A stretch of DNA of 64,000 nucleotides from Lyophyllum atratum. Taxonomy: Eukaryota > Basidiomycota > Agaricomycetes > Agaricales > Lyophyllaceae. The DNA lies in the NCBI GenBank assembly GCA_014905825.1, contig JACGCN010000003.1, forward strand, positions 1,984,001-2,048,000, in the 5' to 3' direction. Below are positions 47,801-59,462 of the stretch, one piece after another. Below the pieces are notes generated by a model. That model was given only the letters and a program-made list of their open reading frames with translations. It was not told the origin of the DNA and did not search any database. The translations under genes and the position numbers were made by a program. Within the stretch, counting starts at the first letter, position 1; each line of letters opens with the position of its first letter.

Positions 47801-47881
47801 TTCATCTGCGAAGCTTGCCCAAACTTCGTTGTAGAGATTCTGCAGGTCCTCATCGACAGGAGACACCGGACGGTTTGGCAT
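41887..47881 (-). CDS. ROM2-type Rho1 guanine nucleotide exchange factor (DEP–DH–DH–PH–CNH)
   Basis: ROM2-type proteins load GTP on Rho1 at sites of wall stress and polar growth. The start MPNRPVSPVDEDLQNLYNE leads into a long Ser/Pro-rich region and polyproline (VAPPPPPPPPADLY). A DEP domain lies near 46430–46080 (FINFSLLSHMAVQLRDKVPR). Two complete-looking DH domains follow. DH1 is about 45770–45000 (EQYVQDLDIVESNFIKPLRH; HFLNRPAEHLQKYPGQLERL). DH2 is about 44920–44110 (EMAYVKDLENIENMYIIPLR; NFINRPIPRLLRYELLLKGI). The PH domain is about 44090–43400 (GWSELFVLVFDNY). The CNH domain is about 43320–42030 (FEIMDLNDFNSVTIPLLEDP; RSKDDEFLLCYDEFGLYVDK). The protein ends RQPSAWR at TGA 41887. About twenty introns are inferred. 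It diverges from the UBX gene across 421 bp. Confidence 0.88.
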
Positions 47882-48302
47882 CGAGTACTTGGAGGAATGG
47901 CGGTAAGATATTAGCGGCCTATGGATTGCCTAGTGATCCGTCCAGGCAGTAGGCAGGAGGAGTAGATGTAAGAGAATGTCTTCGTAACGGGGTGGTCGTG
48001 GCCGTGTACAGAAGATCGGGTACATCAATTCAATCAATGCCCACCCGATGGGTCACCTGCCGCCAACACACAATTCCTCGAGCATTCATGCTTGCTCGAT
48101 AGCAGCAAGTATACACTACACGCCTGAGCTATTTACTAAATTACAGTGATTTGCCCTACATAGCTTCTTGCGACTTCATATGGTCGTCGATCCACCGTAC
48201 CTCAGTGGGCATTACGTAACGCCAGTATGTATGGGCGCCTATTAATCAACGTCACCCCAGTTTAATCATCGATCTCCGTTCTCCACCAATTTGCATCCCA
48301 CA
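47882..48302. other. Divergent intergenic region ROM2-like/UBX gene
   Basis: The 421 bp between two divergent start codons should contain both promoters and leaders. I see no gene, RNA or repeat in it. Confidence 0.5.
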
Positions 48303-49794
48303 ATGGCGGGCGACAAGGATATTCTGATAGGAATGGGTTTTGACAGCGCCCGCGTTGAATGTTCGCACCAACTTCACAGTCTTCACTGATCGTTAGACTC
48401 AATGTCTATTGTGCCACCACACCTACAGGGGCACTCAAAGCCACTGGAAATCGCGGCTTGCAGCCAGCAATGGACCATATCCTTGAACATGAGGGCCAGA
48501 ATGTGCCCGATCTCGGTGCCGTGACCGAATCAAAGTCAAGTGGCGCAAGAAGCGATGCAATGGATGTTGACGACGACGAAGACGCGGACGCATTGAAGAG
48601 TCTCGGTGCCAGCGCTAGCAACGCAGTTGAAGCCAAGGTGCGTACGCAAGTTCTGGTGACACTTAAACAAAGTGCTTACTGCCTACCTATGTCGATCTCC
48701 AGAGTATCAAGTGTTCCGAGTGCGGGAAGATCTTCCGTAACACCGCGTTGGCAAACTTCCACGCTGAGAAGAGCGGCCATGATCAATTCGAAGAATCCAC
48801 AGAAGAGGTCTTGAACTGTTTTTATTCCATGAATTCCTTATTGAGCGTAGTCCATTAGATCAAGCCCTTGACCGAGGAGGAAAAGAAACAAAAGTTGGTG
48901 GAACTACGTGAAAAGATGGCTGCGAAACGCGCCTTGAAAGCTGTAGAAGACGCAAAGGAACAGAAGGCTACCGAGGCCATTCGCCGGAAGGCTGGAAAGG
49001 TCGGTTATCGCGACTATGAGTCTGAAGTCTCTGTTGACGTTTCGTAAAGGATATGAACAAGGTGAAAGAAGATCTGAAACTTAAGCAGGCCTTGCAGGAG
49101 GCCGAGCAGAAGAAACGAGGTGCGTTTAGAACCTGTTTATGCTCATAGGTGAAACATATGAAGACAACCACAGATAAAATCGAGGACGCCCGCGCCAAGG
49201 CAGCCATCAAAGCCCAAATCGAAGCTGACAAGAAAGCTAGAAATGAAAGGTTTGCACGCGAAAAAGCTATTCGCGACGGTTTGCCGATACCGGGCGGAGA
49301 GTCTGCCCCGACCCCAGCACCAGCAGCAGCCGTTGCAGCCAGCACGCCTGCTTCCGCTGGGGTTGCAGGGAGGGATTATCAGGAAACCCGGCTACAGATT
49401 CGCATGTCCACGGGAGGCCAGCCCTACACAACTACCTTGCCTAGTGGAGCGCGTGCGTCGCTCAAACCCCACTGTTCTAGTCTCAAATCTGACACTTGCT
49501 TCGCAGCACTCCGCGAAGTTGCGGAGTATCTGGCCGGCCAGCTTCTCACAGTCGACGTTGAGACAGTCACCTTGGCTCAACATTTCCCAAGGCGAGTAGA
49601 CCCTTGATCTGCCAATTCACCCCCGTAAACGTTGGTTTTGTCTCCTTTGCAGGAAAACATTTGCTCGATCAGACTTCGAGAAGACACTGAAAGACCTTGG
49701 TCTTACCCCGTCAGCGGTATGCACGACTCTTTCCGTGCCACAAGCCATATCTAACGTTTGCAACTTCTAGGTTCTCATCGCCACTGCACCTTAG
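48303..49794 (+). CDS. UBXN1/SAKS1-like UBA–zinc finger–UBX protein
   Basis: This is a predicted p97/Cdc48 cofactor that also binds ubiquitin. An N-terminal UBA domain is split by an intron: MAGDKDILIGMGFDSARVE, then WALKATGNRGLQPAMDHILE. An acidic linker (AMDVDDDEDADALKSL) precedes a C2H2-like finger, IKCSECGKIFRNTALANFHA with EKSGHDQFEES. A long charged helix follows (EEKKQKLVELREKMAAKRAL; DKIEDARAKAAIKAQIEADK), then an Ala/Pro linker. The UBX domain begins TRLQIRMSTGGQPYTTTLPS and ends KTFARSDFEKTLKDLGLTPS, with TVTLAQHFPRKTF in place of the usual FPR loop context. The stop follows AVLIATAP. The domain order matches UBXN1. It converges on the F-box gene with 149 bp between stops. Confidence 0.88.
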
Positions 49795-49943
49795 TCTTCA
49801 TCATCTCTGTGTACATGTCCATTTATCGTGTATGTATATTATCGTTTCAAAGCTCAGGAATAAAAAAGGTCAAGCAGTCCAGCTCCCAGTGTATGACCAG
49901 CGAATTCTTTTACAGTATACAGTATAAAGAACGTATTGGACCG

Positions 49944-51615
49944 TTATGCATACTCATGGACTACAATAGAGCCATCAAGGTACCCAACGGCGATCCTTCC
50001 TTCCTCCTCATCCACCGCCACACGCGTCCATTCGTCATTCTCACAATAGCTAAAGACCGATGATTCCATCGAAGACTCAATCTCCATCGAATCATCATCC
50101 CATTCCCGGTCCTCGACCTTAGCCACCACAGGCAGACTGCCCGCAAGCCTCTGCCCACAGTCCCCCCGCCCAAAATAATCTTCCGTGTGGTTGTCGATCC
50201 AGACTGCCGTACCACGAGAGCCCACCGCCATGTGGTAGCTCGAAAATAGGCGAACTGGGGACCCAATTTGTCGCCGCAGGACGGGAACGGCGTCGTAGGG
50301 CACATTGCTCGCAGTAATGGGCCTTGATGAGTCGAATGAGAGTTCGGGGTGTAGCATGAAGTGGTGGATGAGGTTGACAGGCTGAGAACAATGCTGTTCG
50401 AAAATCACTTTGAGGCAAAAGAAGTGAGCACGCACCCATGGAAGGCGACTCCCAAAGCGAAGAAGAATATTTATCGGGAGGTATTTCCCTTCATTCGGTG
50501 ACCACGATATTTGAGGCGCCATACTCACGCTGTCTAGGTTCCACTGCCATCTGTGTTGTGCAACGGGATAAATGGCCGATTTTCCTGTGTCAGCCCAGCA
50601 TAGTGCGTATATTTCTAGTTTCGTGAGTCGAATGACAATCACGGCGTCGCCTTCGATGAGCACTTCAAGTATTGTTTCTGTCTAACACAGCTGAATTAGA
50701 TCCTCCGCGCAGAACATAAGGATACAGAGCACGTACCGTCTCGTCGCAACTCTTCATTTCCACGTGGTTACCGGGGTTTGTACTCAATGTATTCCAGAGG
50801 TATAGGTGGTGATGCTCGTCCCGGCTTACTACCCATGCTCCATGGAGAGCGACGAGTCGATCTGTTCTATCCGGAAATTTCATTATGATCACGAAGCCCG
50901 ATGCAGGATTTGTGGCGGAGAAGTCGATCCCAAGAAGCTCAGTCCTATGCACACCACACTGAGGCACGTATTTGCTGATGCGATAAGGGTATGACATACT
51001 CGGGCGACTGTATGGCCAGTAAGACTGGACTTCCCTGTGTTGTGTTCACAACGAACCAACAGCACCGATCGACCGTACGTTTGGCGATGCATGTGGGTGG
51101 CGTTGCATGTAGGTCCCAGCACTGGAGATCGAAGACCAGGTCTAGGCGCCGCGTCTTTCTTAAAGAAATCATATAACGCTGTCCACTCCCTGGTAGGAAT
51201 TCAAAAATCGGTGCCGAGCGTTCCTGCTGCATAGGTAACGAGTCGCATTTTATTGTGAGCTTGTTTGAGGGAATGGGAGAAAGTGATGTCCAATTACGAT
51301 GCAGAGAGAGGGTTTTACGAGCCAGTCCTTCAAGCTCGGAGGCAGACAGTGATAAGGAAGGGCGGTTGGCAAGACCCGGAATAGGTATATTTTTCTGCTC
51401 GACGAGGGTCGTTAGAAGCAAATTCCAGACACATCGGCTATGTGTAATTAGGTGGAAGCTTCGACATGTCTGGGATTGAGTGATTTGGAAGTCAATTGTG
51501 GATATTTATGTATAGTCCCCAAACGCACCTGCCTCATGCTCAAGGCATCTGCAATAGAAGTGTATCGAAAGAGGCAGAGAATTATGTCGACTGGGAGGCT
51601 GAGAATGTGCGCCAT
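49944..51615 (-). CDS. F-box protein, Agaricomycete type
   Basis: An F-box lies at the very N-terminus: MAHILSLPVDIILCLFRYTS, then IADALSMRQ, an intron (GTGCGTTTGG ... ATCCCAG), then TCRSFHLITHSRCVWNLLLT. It would link Skp1–cullin ligases to a substrate. The rest (about 450 aa) has beta-rich segments such as LDLVFDLQCWDLHATPP, HHHLYLWNTLSTNPG and GRIAVGYLDGSIVVHEYA, the last of which looks like a WD/propeller strand. The substrate-binding domain is therefore probably a degenerate propeller; this is inference. Introns of normal size are seen near 51420–51470, 50997–50960 and 50760–50690. Expanded families of such F-box proteins are typical of mushroom genomes. Function unknown. Confidence 0.75.
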
Positions 51616-51660
51616 GGGTACAACCGAGAGCTCTTCGGTCAGCCGGCTCCCTCTGGTAAA

Positions 51661-52102
51661 CTAAATAATCGGAGAACGAAGCCGAGGGTGTTGAGTGGAT
51701 GCCAGTGACGCGAGTAGGAAATAATAGCAGGTAGACTTATACCACTCCTTTTGTTGCGCAGGCTGTTTTGTATGGCGACTCCCGGGTCCCTGGGTAAAGT
51801 ATGTTGGACCGAAGCGGATCGAAGCCTGTACTACGGGCGCGTCTACGTGATCATGGAATAGCGAGATCCAAAACAGTAAGTTCCATCTTATTCCATTTGA
51901 ACAAGCTTTGAACCTCCTTACTTTTACCTTTTTCCGCCTCTTGCTCTGCAAATCTCCGGCCGCAAAGTTCACGGAGAACGTCATCACTGATGGCATCCGG
52001 CGCCCACACGCAAAAGACAGGAAAGAAACGGAGATCGTGCAACTCCGGGCCGAAATATGTCGATGAAATCGCACTTTTGAGGGACGCGTGACTGATCCTC
52101 AT
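51661..52102 (-). CDS. Small uncharacterised ORF, possible YCII-like remnant
   Basis: An ATG at 52102 opens MRISHASLKSAISSTYFGPE, then LHDLRFFPVFCVWAPDAISD. The FFPVFCVWAPDA segment resembles the start of YCII-domain proteins (FxVxAPD), small enzymes with a dimeric alpha/beta barrel. A donor GTAAAAGTAA near 51923 and an acceptor CCCGTAG near 51822 would join it to a frame running to the TAG at 51661. The downstream part does not look conserved. Without splicing the frame stops after 83 codons. It may be a decayed copy or a false gene. It lies 45 bp upstream of the F-box start. Confidence 0.3.
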
Positions 52103-53027
52103 GAATCCCTGGAACTCATGTTATGTAACTCTCGTATACACTCAGCAGGCAAAAGCGTGGAACAAGGCTCGAAGTACCCTCCCTGCAGGGTTGCAGCTGG
52201 GTGCGACAGAAGAAGCACAGAGTGTCATACCACAAGACTCTAAACTTTGAAGGACAGTTTCTCAAGTCTTCTGACCATCAGGACCATCTTTTCAACGATG
52301 ACGGAACATACTGTGTGATATCATTGACAATTTGCGACTAGTCTGCCCTGGGTACACGTCCGGACGGCTGATCGAAGCAAGCTGACGCGGAGTGGGTCGA
52401 CACACAGCTCAGAAGGTCCATCATGGTGCGTATCGAAGCGTACCCCAGAAGCAAGCGAATAATACACAGGATAAGATATCTCCCGAGTCCTCGTGGTTAA
52501 TTTATCGACGGTAGTTCCCAGCAAGATGTGCCACCAAACCCGAAGACGGACTCCTCTCCGAGATCCCCAAAGATTATACAAAATCGTAGCCTTGGGTATT
52601 GCCGGGATGTTGAGTGCACGCGGACGTGATTGGCACTCGTAAACGCCCCAAGGGAAGGAACAGGTGTGTTTATGACAGCAGTTGGACAGCAGGCCGAAGT
52701 GATCATGACAGAGATGACGAAAGTATGTTTCAAGCGAGGCCCTCGAATACAAGCATGGACACACAACCCACATAACTGAGCTATTTGCGGGTCAAGCCGC
52801 GCCACCGCCACTGTTGTACATATTGGAACTGAAATCGACGAATTTCTTCCGACAAGAAGGAATTCTTATTGGTTCAATGGTGCGACTGAGGGAAGAAGTC
52901 TAGGACGCCTGGTCACAGAAATAAAAACACATCTACAACGCATAACATGAAAGCGTGTAAGCACGAGAAATTGAGATGACAAGAACGACAAAATAGCAAA
53001 GTCCAGAATCCAGATCACAACCAACTC
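52103..53027. other. Intergenic region without a recognisable gene
   Basis: About 925 bp lie between the small ORF and the stop of BIR1. Minus-strand open frames between 52321 and 52811 have no recognisable motif, and their Cys- and Trp-rich composition is not convincing. No RNA gene or repeat is evident. Confidence 0.45.
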
Positions 53028-56000
53028 TCACAACTGCTCAATCGCCCCCCTCACCTCCTCCGCCCTCTTCTTAAACCGCCCAAGCTCCCTCTCCCCATCT
53101 CGCCGGAATTTATCGTACTCCACCTCCATCTGGTACCGGATCCATTCCTCCACTGTCATGTCCAGCTCCGCGTCCGTGAGGTTCTGGAGCGGCGTAAACG
53201 GGAGCTTCGAAAGTGCAGGTATGGGTAATTTAACAGCGGCGGGAGCAGGCTCCGCGTGACCGTTGAGGATGAGAGTAGGTGTACCGTGACGTGGTGGTGT
53301 CCGTGGCGCCGAGTCCTCATGGGGCATAACGGGTTCTGCCTCTGCTTCCTGTGCTGAGGCTTCATGTTCTGCACTGGACATCTCGACATCTCCTGACGCG
53401 TCGACGACTGACGGGAGGGGTGAGGGCTGGCGGGGGACTGCAACGTCCACTTTCGCCGGCTTGGATGGCGGCGTAATCTCGATCAAGACCTGCGGACGCG
53501 TCTTCTCCGGCATCTCCTTGCCCACCGATCGGGCAGTATCTTGTGCTTGTTTCGGCTCCTTTGCTTTCGGCCGCGTTGCTTTACCGCCATCGTCCTCCTG
53601 GTCACCTTCCTCGTCGGTGGAAATCTCAACGACCTTCAACCCGCTCGCTTTCCTCCCCTTTCCACTCGCCACTACTTCCTCTTTCTCCCTCTCCTTCGTC
53701 GCCGATTTCTTCTCCTTCTCGATCGCCTGTGCCGATGACGGCTTCCGTTCCTTCCCCGGCTTTTTCGTCACCTCGTACTTCGCATGTACCTCCTCCATAT
53801 CGACATCCACATCCAGAGCCTTCGCCGCGGGCTGGATTTTATTTGCACCCCTTTTCGGAACAAACAGCGGCGCCATCTGTATGTCATCTTCCTCCATGCG
53901 GGGCTCCTTCTCCTTCTGCTGCTTCTTGGGAATCGGTACTGGTGGCGGGGAAACCGGGCGTGAAACGAAGGCGTCCATCTCATCTTCCTCATCAGCGGGT
54001 GCCTCGTCGTCCTGCGGAATGTCTTCTGCCTCCCGCTCTGTTTCCTGTGCCTGAGGTGACGGAGCTTTTGGTCTTTCCTTCGCCTTAGCCGGCGGCGGGG
54101 CGGTTTTGGCTTTTGTCGCAGCAGAGCTAGGTTTAGAAGACGAAGGGACGCGTTTCTTCTTCTCCACGACAGGCGGAGGAGCCACATCCTCGGGTTGATT
54201 ATCTTCATCCTCCACACTCTCTTCGGGCGCAGGCGCGGCCTTGGCGTTAGAGCGTGAAGGCTTGCGAGGAACCTTGCTCCTGGACGGTTGTCTCGGTTTC
54301 TTCTCTTCCTCCTCCTCTTCAACTTCGGGTTCGGGCTCAGGTTCCGGCCTAGGAGCGGGTTCGGGTTCGACAGGCGTCTTAATCTTTTTCGTCCTGCTTG
54401 GCTTGCGCGGAATTGCGTCTTCGGGATCTTCGACGCGTGAAGGCGGTTTTCCTCGGGTAGAGCTTTTCAGCACTTTCACTACTCGTTCTTCATCCTGATC
54501 ATCCTCTTCTGCACGTGGTTGTGCCTTGCCTCTCGTAGATTTCTTCAATGCTTTCACGTCTTGCACTTCTTCCTCTTTAGGCACTGCTGTCCGTGACGGC
54601 GCTCTTCCCCTCGTCAGCTTCTTCAACACCTTGACCTCCTCTACTTCTTCCTCCTCGGGCTCTTCTAACCGCGACCGCGCCTTGCCTCTGGTAGACTTTT
54701 TCAAGACTGTGACCTCCTCTTCCTCATCCATCGGCTCCGTCGCCTTCGCCTTCGCTCTACTCCTCGACGTGGTCTTCGCCACTTCCTCTTCCGGTTCATC
54801 ATCGGAAAGCTCAGCAGCAGTCCGCGCAACACTCTTTGATCTCGACCTCGCTTTAGGTTTCGCAGCCAAGCTCTTCTTCGCTTTGGCCTTCCCAGTCCGC
54901 GGGGGTGGCGCCGTCATATCTTCTTGCTCCTCCTCTTCGTCTCCTGCACCTTCCTCGTCCTCAGCCACATTCTTTAGCCCCGACCGCGACTGACTTCGTG
55001 TACTTTTCCTTGATGCCTTAGCTCCCTTGGTCGTGCCTGAGGTCGAACGTTCCCTGGTCGTCGAACGCCTGCTAGATGAGGCCGGCGGCGCGTCCGTTTC
55101 ATCGCCGTCGCCGTCGTGCGTTTTCATAGGGAGGACGATATCCCTGTTTGCAGAAGTTGAAGTTGATCGTGGGTGCTTCGGGAGTTGGGATTTGGATGCG
55201 GGATTGGGTTTAGATTGTGAGGTGGAGCGCGAGGGGGGTTTACTTGGGGCATCCGAGAGGGCAAAAAATGGACAGGATTGTCCTGATTTGGTGGCGCGTT
55301 TGCGGTGCTCTTCTCTGATGGATGAGTGGTGAGCATACTCGGCTTGGCGAGGATTCAGTGGGAACGTACGTGGGGTCATCATCTGCGTCCCAGCCACTGA
55401 GAGCAACATGGCAGTATAGACAGGTGGCTAGATCGTCCCCGACGTGTTGAGGAGTGAATACGAAGCCTCCACGGGCCATCTGATGTGTGATTTAGTATCT
55501 TGATACTAGGAAATGATAGATGACCAACCTTGCGAGAATTGGCGCTGTGGTTCTTGACTTGATCATGTAGCCAGCCGTCGCCTGCACTGAACGTCTCTAG
55601 TCTGGCCCGTTCCATGAGTTTCGACGCTGGTAGACGAGACTTGTCCGGGAATATAAACCTACATACGTGGTCAGATACGAATGCACGACTTACACGATAA
55701 CGCACCCGCCGTCCTGGTCGAGATCGACTCTTAGGCCGCATCGAACGATTGCCCAACAGCAGTTGTCCCCACATTTATCCCAATGTATATCAAACGGATC
55801 ATCATCAACCTCCCAGTCTGAGAGCTGCTTCTCACACATGAAGCAAGTCACATTGTCGCGATCGTCGAAGCTAGGATTGAAGTAGAAGCCGGCCTCGGCG
55901 AGTGTTTCCGGTGTCGCGATGAACTTGGAAGCTGCTGTGTGCGGCCACTTGATTGCGACAGAAGAAGAGGGTTTTGAAGGGTTTTTGACGCGTTTGACTT

Positions 56001-56037
56001 TCGAAAACGAGTCGATCCTGTTCTGAAGGGATTCCAT
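53028..56037 (-). CDS. BIR1: Survivin-like chromosomal passenger protein with two BIR domains
   Basis: BIR1 targets the chromosomal passenger (Aurora B) complex to centromeres. BIR-1 lies near 55960–55740: ATPETLAEAGFYFNPSFDDR, then CFMC, DWEVDDDPFDIHWDKC. BIR-2 lies near 55600–55270: MARGGFVFTPQHVGDDLATC, LYCHVALSGWDADDDPTYE, H and C ligands in HRKRATKSGQSCPFF. A long Lys/Glu/Ser/Arg-rich region follows, including four tandem repeats of the LKKSTRGKA type (about 54718–54435) and LFVPKRGANKIQPA. The C-terminal 60 residues look conserved (ALSKLPFTPLQNLTDAELDM; EEWIRYQMEVEYDKFRRDGE) and end EVRGAIEQL. The start MESLQNRIDSFSKVKRVKNP is typical of the family, and total length is about 980 aa, near that of yeast Bir1. 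Divergent from WAPL. Confidence 0.9.
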
Positions 56038-56150
56038 GGATGGTGTTGGTGCTGAACACGAGTGTCACGCGATTGGTCACGCTGTCACATATTTTATATT
56101 TACTGTTGCTACTACCATCGGGCAGAGCGTGGAGCGCGTTGTTGGGAACG
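56038..56150. promoter_or_regulatory. Bidirectional promoter region BIR1/WAPL
   Basis: Only 113 bp separate the divergent start codons of two mitotic chromosome genes. An ACGCGATTGGTCACG stretch near 56068 contains both a CCAAT box (ATTGG on plus) and an MCB-like ACGCG, which in fungi marks G1/S genes. These motifs are seen; their use is inferred. Confidence 0.55.
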
Positions 56151-59089
56151 ATGCCGACCAACCTCAGCACCTCAACATACAATGCGCGAACTTATGGTCG
56201 GAAATTATCAGCGAAGAGGAAACAGTCGATCGATACGGGTTCAGAACCCAGGAAGAGGAGAAAGTCATCTGAGGAGCCTGAAGAACGGGAAGTGTCGACG
56301 GATGTAGAGGAAGACTCGCTCTCGTCGTCGCCATTGCGCACCTATGGCACTCCTAAACGAAGACCGACAGCCCCGCTACTGGCGAAGGATCTGTCAGATA
56401 TCTTTCAGTCCTTTTCGCCCAAGCCTTCGCCTCAAGCCACACCAACAAAGCTCGCGAGCCGTATGCTCACTCGGTCAAAGACAGATTCGTCGATTGACAG
56501 TACTTCAAGTCTCCTGGCTGACCGCACCCCGTCACTTCCCATCTTTTTGTCCTCTTCTCCGCCCAAGCCATCTACTTCCTCCGTTCAAGAAATACGACCT
56601 CCTCCAGTCCCTCTTTCAACCAACACACGCACATACGCCGGGAAGTCTCGCTCGTTTCTCGTCGCTATCCCTGCCCCATCTCTTGATCCCCTTGCTCTTG
56701 ACCATGAAGAGGACGAATACTCGGCGCGTGAATCCTACGCGTCTTTACGTTCTCGGTGGGGCGTTGATAACTCGGAAGACGACCCTTACCCGAGTAACCT
56801 TTCTCCTACCCGATCGGACGCTACCTCTACCCCACATGGTACTCCCACGAAACCCGCTAGGGGTAAGGCGAAGGCACAGCAGGAAGCGCAACTCCGTTCT
56901 CAAGTGATATTGCCTAATGGGATGATGAACCCTCTGAAAAGTATCACCGAGCTAAGAAGTAAAGGTGAAAGTAGACGCTTCCTTGACGAGGTCGGCTATC
57001 TTTTCGAGGGCATGGACTCCAGTGTCGGGATTGGGCTTCGGAGAGCCAGGTTCGTTAATCTCATACCTAGTGGCGTGACTGTTCCTCACTGTTGTTTAGT
57101 GCTCTCGAAATAACGACTAAACTGTGTGATGCTGACTTCGCTCGGAAGGCTAAGGCGGCGGATTTCTTGAGTAGAGCTTGGGACGTCTTCCGAGAAGCTG
57201 GAGCAGGCAAAGGCGAGGACAAAGTGTGTCTCAATTCAGTCATGTACTTTTTTCACACTCTGACACCTGATTACCCCAGATCCTTGACACCCTTCTTGCA
57301 TTCTTTGTGGCCCTTGTTTCGCGAGATCCAGCCTCACTCAGGGATTTGGCCCAGCATTCAGAGGTCACGCCACCCAGTCCAGCGGCCGAATGCAGCAAAG
57401 CTAAATCGAATCAGAGACAAGGTCTTTCGGTTTCGTCAACCCTAGTGGACACCCTGTTCAATCTACTCAGCGCACCGCTTGATCCCCTCTCGCTCGTTTC
57501 AACGACCTCATCGCAAGACAAGGCCAAAAGCGAAATCGAGCTCAAGAAAGTCGGGGTGGGGAAGAAGGATCGTGTGCTGGTTAGTATATATTCTTCTAGC
57601 CTAAGTCTATCTAGGGCATCTAACAAGCGCTGTTTAGTTTCAGACTATCCACGACACCATCATCTCCAAGTCCTCGTTGTTTCCTGCCCACACACCTGTC
57701 AGCTCATGTCGCACCTCTTACTTACCATCACTAACCTCATTCATTTCACCCATAGATATCAAACCCTCTACTTCTCCTCCACGCCCTTCATACCCTTCCG
57801 CCCGCCCTAATACCTCCGAAGCACTTCCCCGCCCTTCTCTCTTCCCTACGCCTTAGCCTCGCTCCTGTCCTATACCCAGCGTCCACGTCTGCCTATCTCT
57901 CCTGGCCAGACGCCGCCCGCATTATCGCGTTTGAAAACGTATATTACCATCTACGGCTGCTCGATGTATACCTTCTCGGGCAATGGGGCACAGAGGAAGC
58001 TGTCGATGCAGACGCTGACAACACCAAAGAGAAACGGAGGAAAGTAAGGAAGGAGAATAAGACGGTACTAGCGAAAGCAAGGGAGGAATGGTTGGCACAT
58101 GGTTTGGTGGCGTTGGGTGTGTGTGCTGAGCTGACCAGTGGAGGTACGTATCTTTCCCTTGTACATGTAAATCCAGGCTGAAACCAACCAATTCTACTCG
58201 TCTAGTTTCTGCGCGCAACTGTATGGAAATGACACTCCGGGTCCTGATGAGCCTCACCCACGCAGACGAGGCTTGGGGTAGCAAAGTCGTGGACTCTGAG
58301 TGCGCGCTTGTATTCCTTCTTCGGATCATCCTTGGGTCGGGTAATGGGCTCAGGGTTGTGGCTGTGAAGAAGGAAGGGGAGTATGGGACAGTCAACGGGA
58401 AGGGCAAGGGCAAGATGAAAGAGGAAGCAGACGAAGAACCGCACGGCGAGGAGACCTCAGAGAACGAGGACGCATCCACCCATGCGCTTGACACACTCTG
58501 CCTCGCCCTAGGGCTTTTGACCAACCTCGTCCAGGTTGTTGACGAAACCAAAGACCTTCTACGCGAAACTCGTGAGATTCTCCACTTCCCTTGCCTTCTT
58601 TCCACAACCTGAATTTACATAACACATACAGGCCTCGACCCCTGCTGCACTCTTAGAAAACGCGCCTGCATCCGGCAGTGCACATGCGGCAGCACCAGTA
58701 CAGGCTCCATCAGTGCCCTTGACATCCTCGTGCGGCTCTACCACCGCCACCTGCCCCGTTCCACGCCTCCGACTAATGGCAAAGGCAAGATCAAGATCAA
58801 GGCGGAGAGCCCTGGCCCTTCCCTTGACCCAATCCCCGACACGGGGGACGCGCTATTTCTGCGTGGCCATCTCGCCGTTCTCTTTGGGCTGCTCATCCGC
58901 GGGAGCCCGGAGAATCAGACATATATCCTCGACGCACTGGATGGGGCGGCGGCAGCGGGAAGGCTGGTGGAGCATGCGAGGGAGTTTGTTGCATTTTATG
59001 CGGCGCTGGGTGGGGAAGGTGCGGCGGCGGAGGCGGAGGGTAAAGTGGGGAGGGATGTCGTGGCGTTTTTGGAGGGGTTGAGGACATGA
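56151..59089 (+). CDS. WPL1: Wings apart-like (WAPL/Wpl1) cohesin release factor
   Basis: WAPL removes cohesin from chromosomes together with Pds5. The start MPTNLSTSTYNARTYGRKLS is chosen because upstream in-frame Met codons overlap the divergent BIR1 start. The N-terminal 280 residues are Ser/Pro-rich and disordered. The helical WAPL domain begins LKSITELRSKGESRRFLDEV and GYLFEGMDSSVGIGLRRA, then SALEITTKLCDADFARKAKA, LDTLLAFFVALVSRDPASLR, WAVDN-free linker segments, and later HALDTLCLALGLLTNLVQVV and LFLRGHLAVLFGLLIRGSPE. The last exon ends KVGRDVVAFLEGLRT. The stepwise match to the domain's conserved blocks is good. About six introns are inferred, with the exact positions between 57580 and 58150 uncertain. 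Confidence 0.82.
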
Positions 59090-59462
59090 TTTTTATTCAC
59101 AGATCTCCCTTCACTTACTCGTACTGCGGAAAGGTAATGTTTTCCGGGTGGCTGATGTCAAGTGAGGGTGATCCGCTCTTGTATTTATACCTTAGTAGCT
59201 TACATTTCTTCCCATGCATCGTTTCTGGGAATAATCATATTCTTTAGGGAATCGACTCGGAGATTATGCTTCCTGGTGTTAGACTTTGGCCAGACTGGGG
59301 CCACTATTCACTTGACCCTGCTTCCATAGCAAAGACATGATCTGCACGTCGCGTCGATCGATCAGGACGCGCGTTTCAGCTCACGAGAGCTAGTGTAACC
59401 AACGTGATTCAGTCGACATGAAGGTAGCTGTCGCAGCATAATAGAAAGTCGAAAGATTAGAA
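59090..59462. other. Intergenic region downstream of WAPL
   Basis: About 370 bp between the WAPL stop and repeat copy C. It should hold the WAPL 3' UTR. Nothing else is recognised. Confidence 0.45.

Noticed and set aside
52321..52811. Two overlapping minus-strand frames rich in Cys and Trp
   Set aside because: They overlap in different frames, neither has a motif, and no splice structure extends them.
53461..55332. Several plus-strand Ser-rich frames
   Set aside because: They are the complement of the Glu/Lys-rich middle of BIR1.
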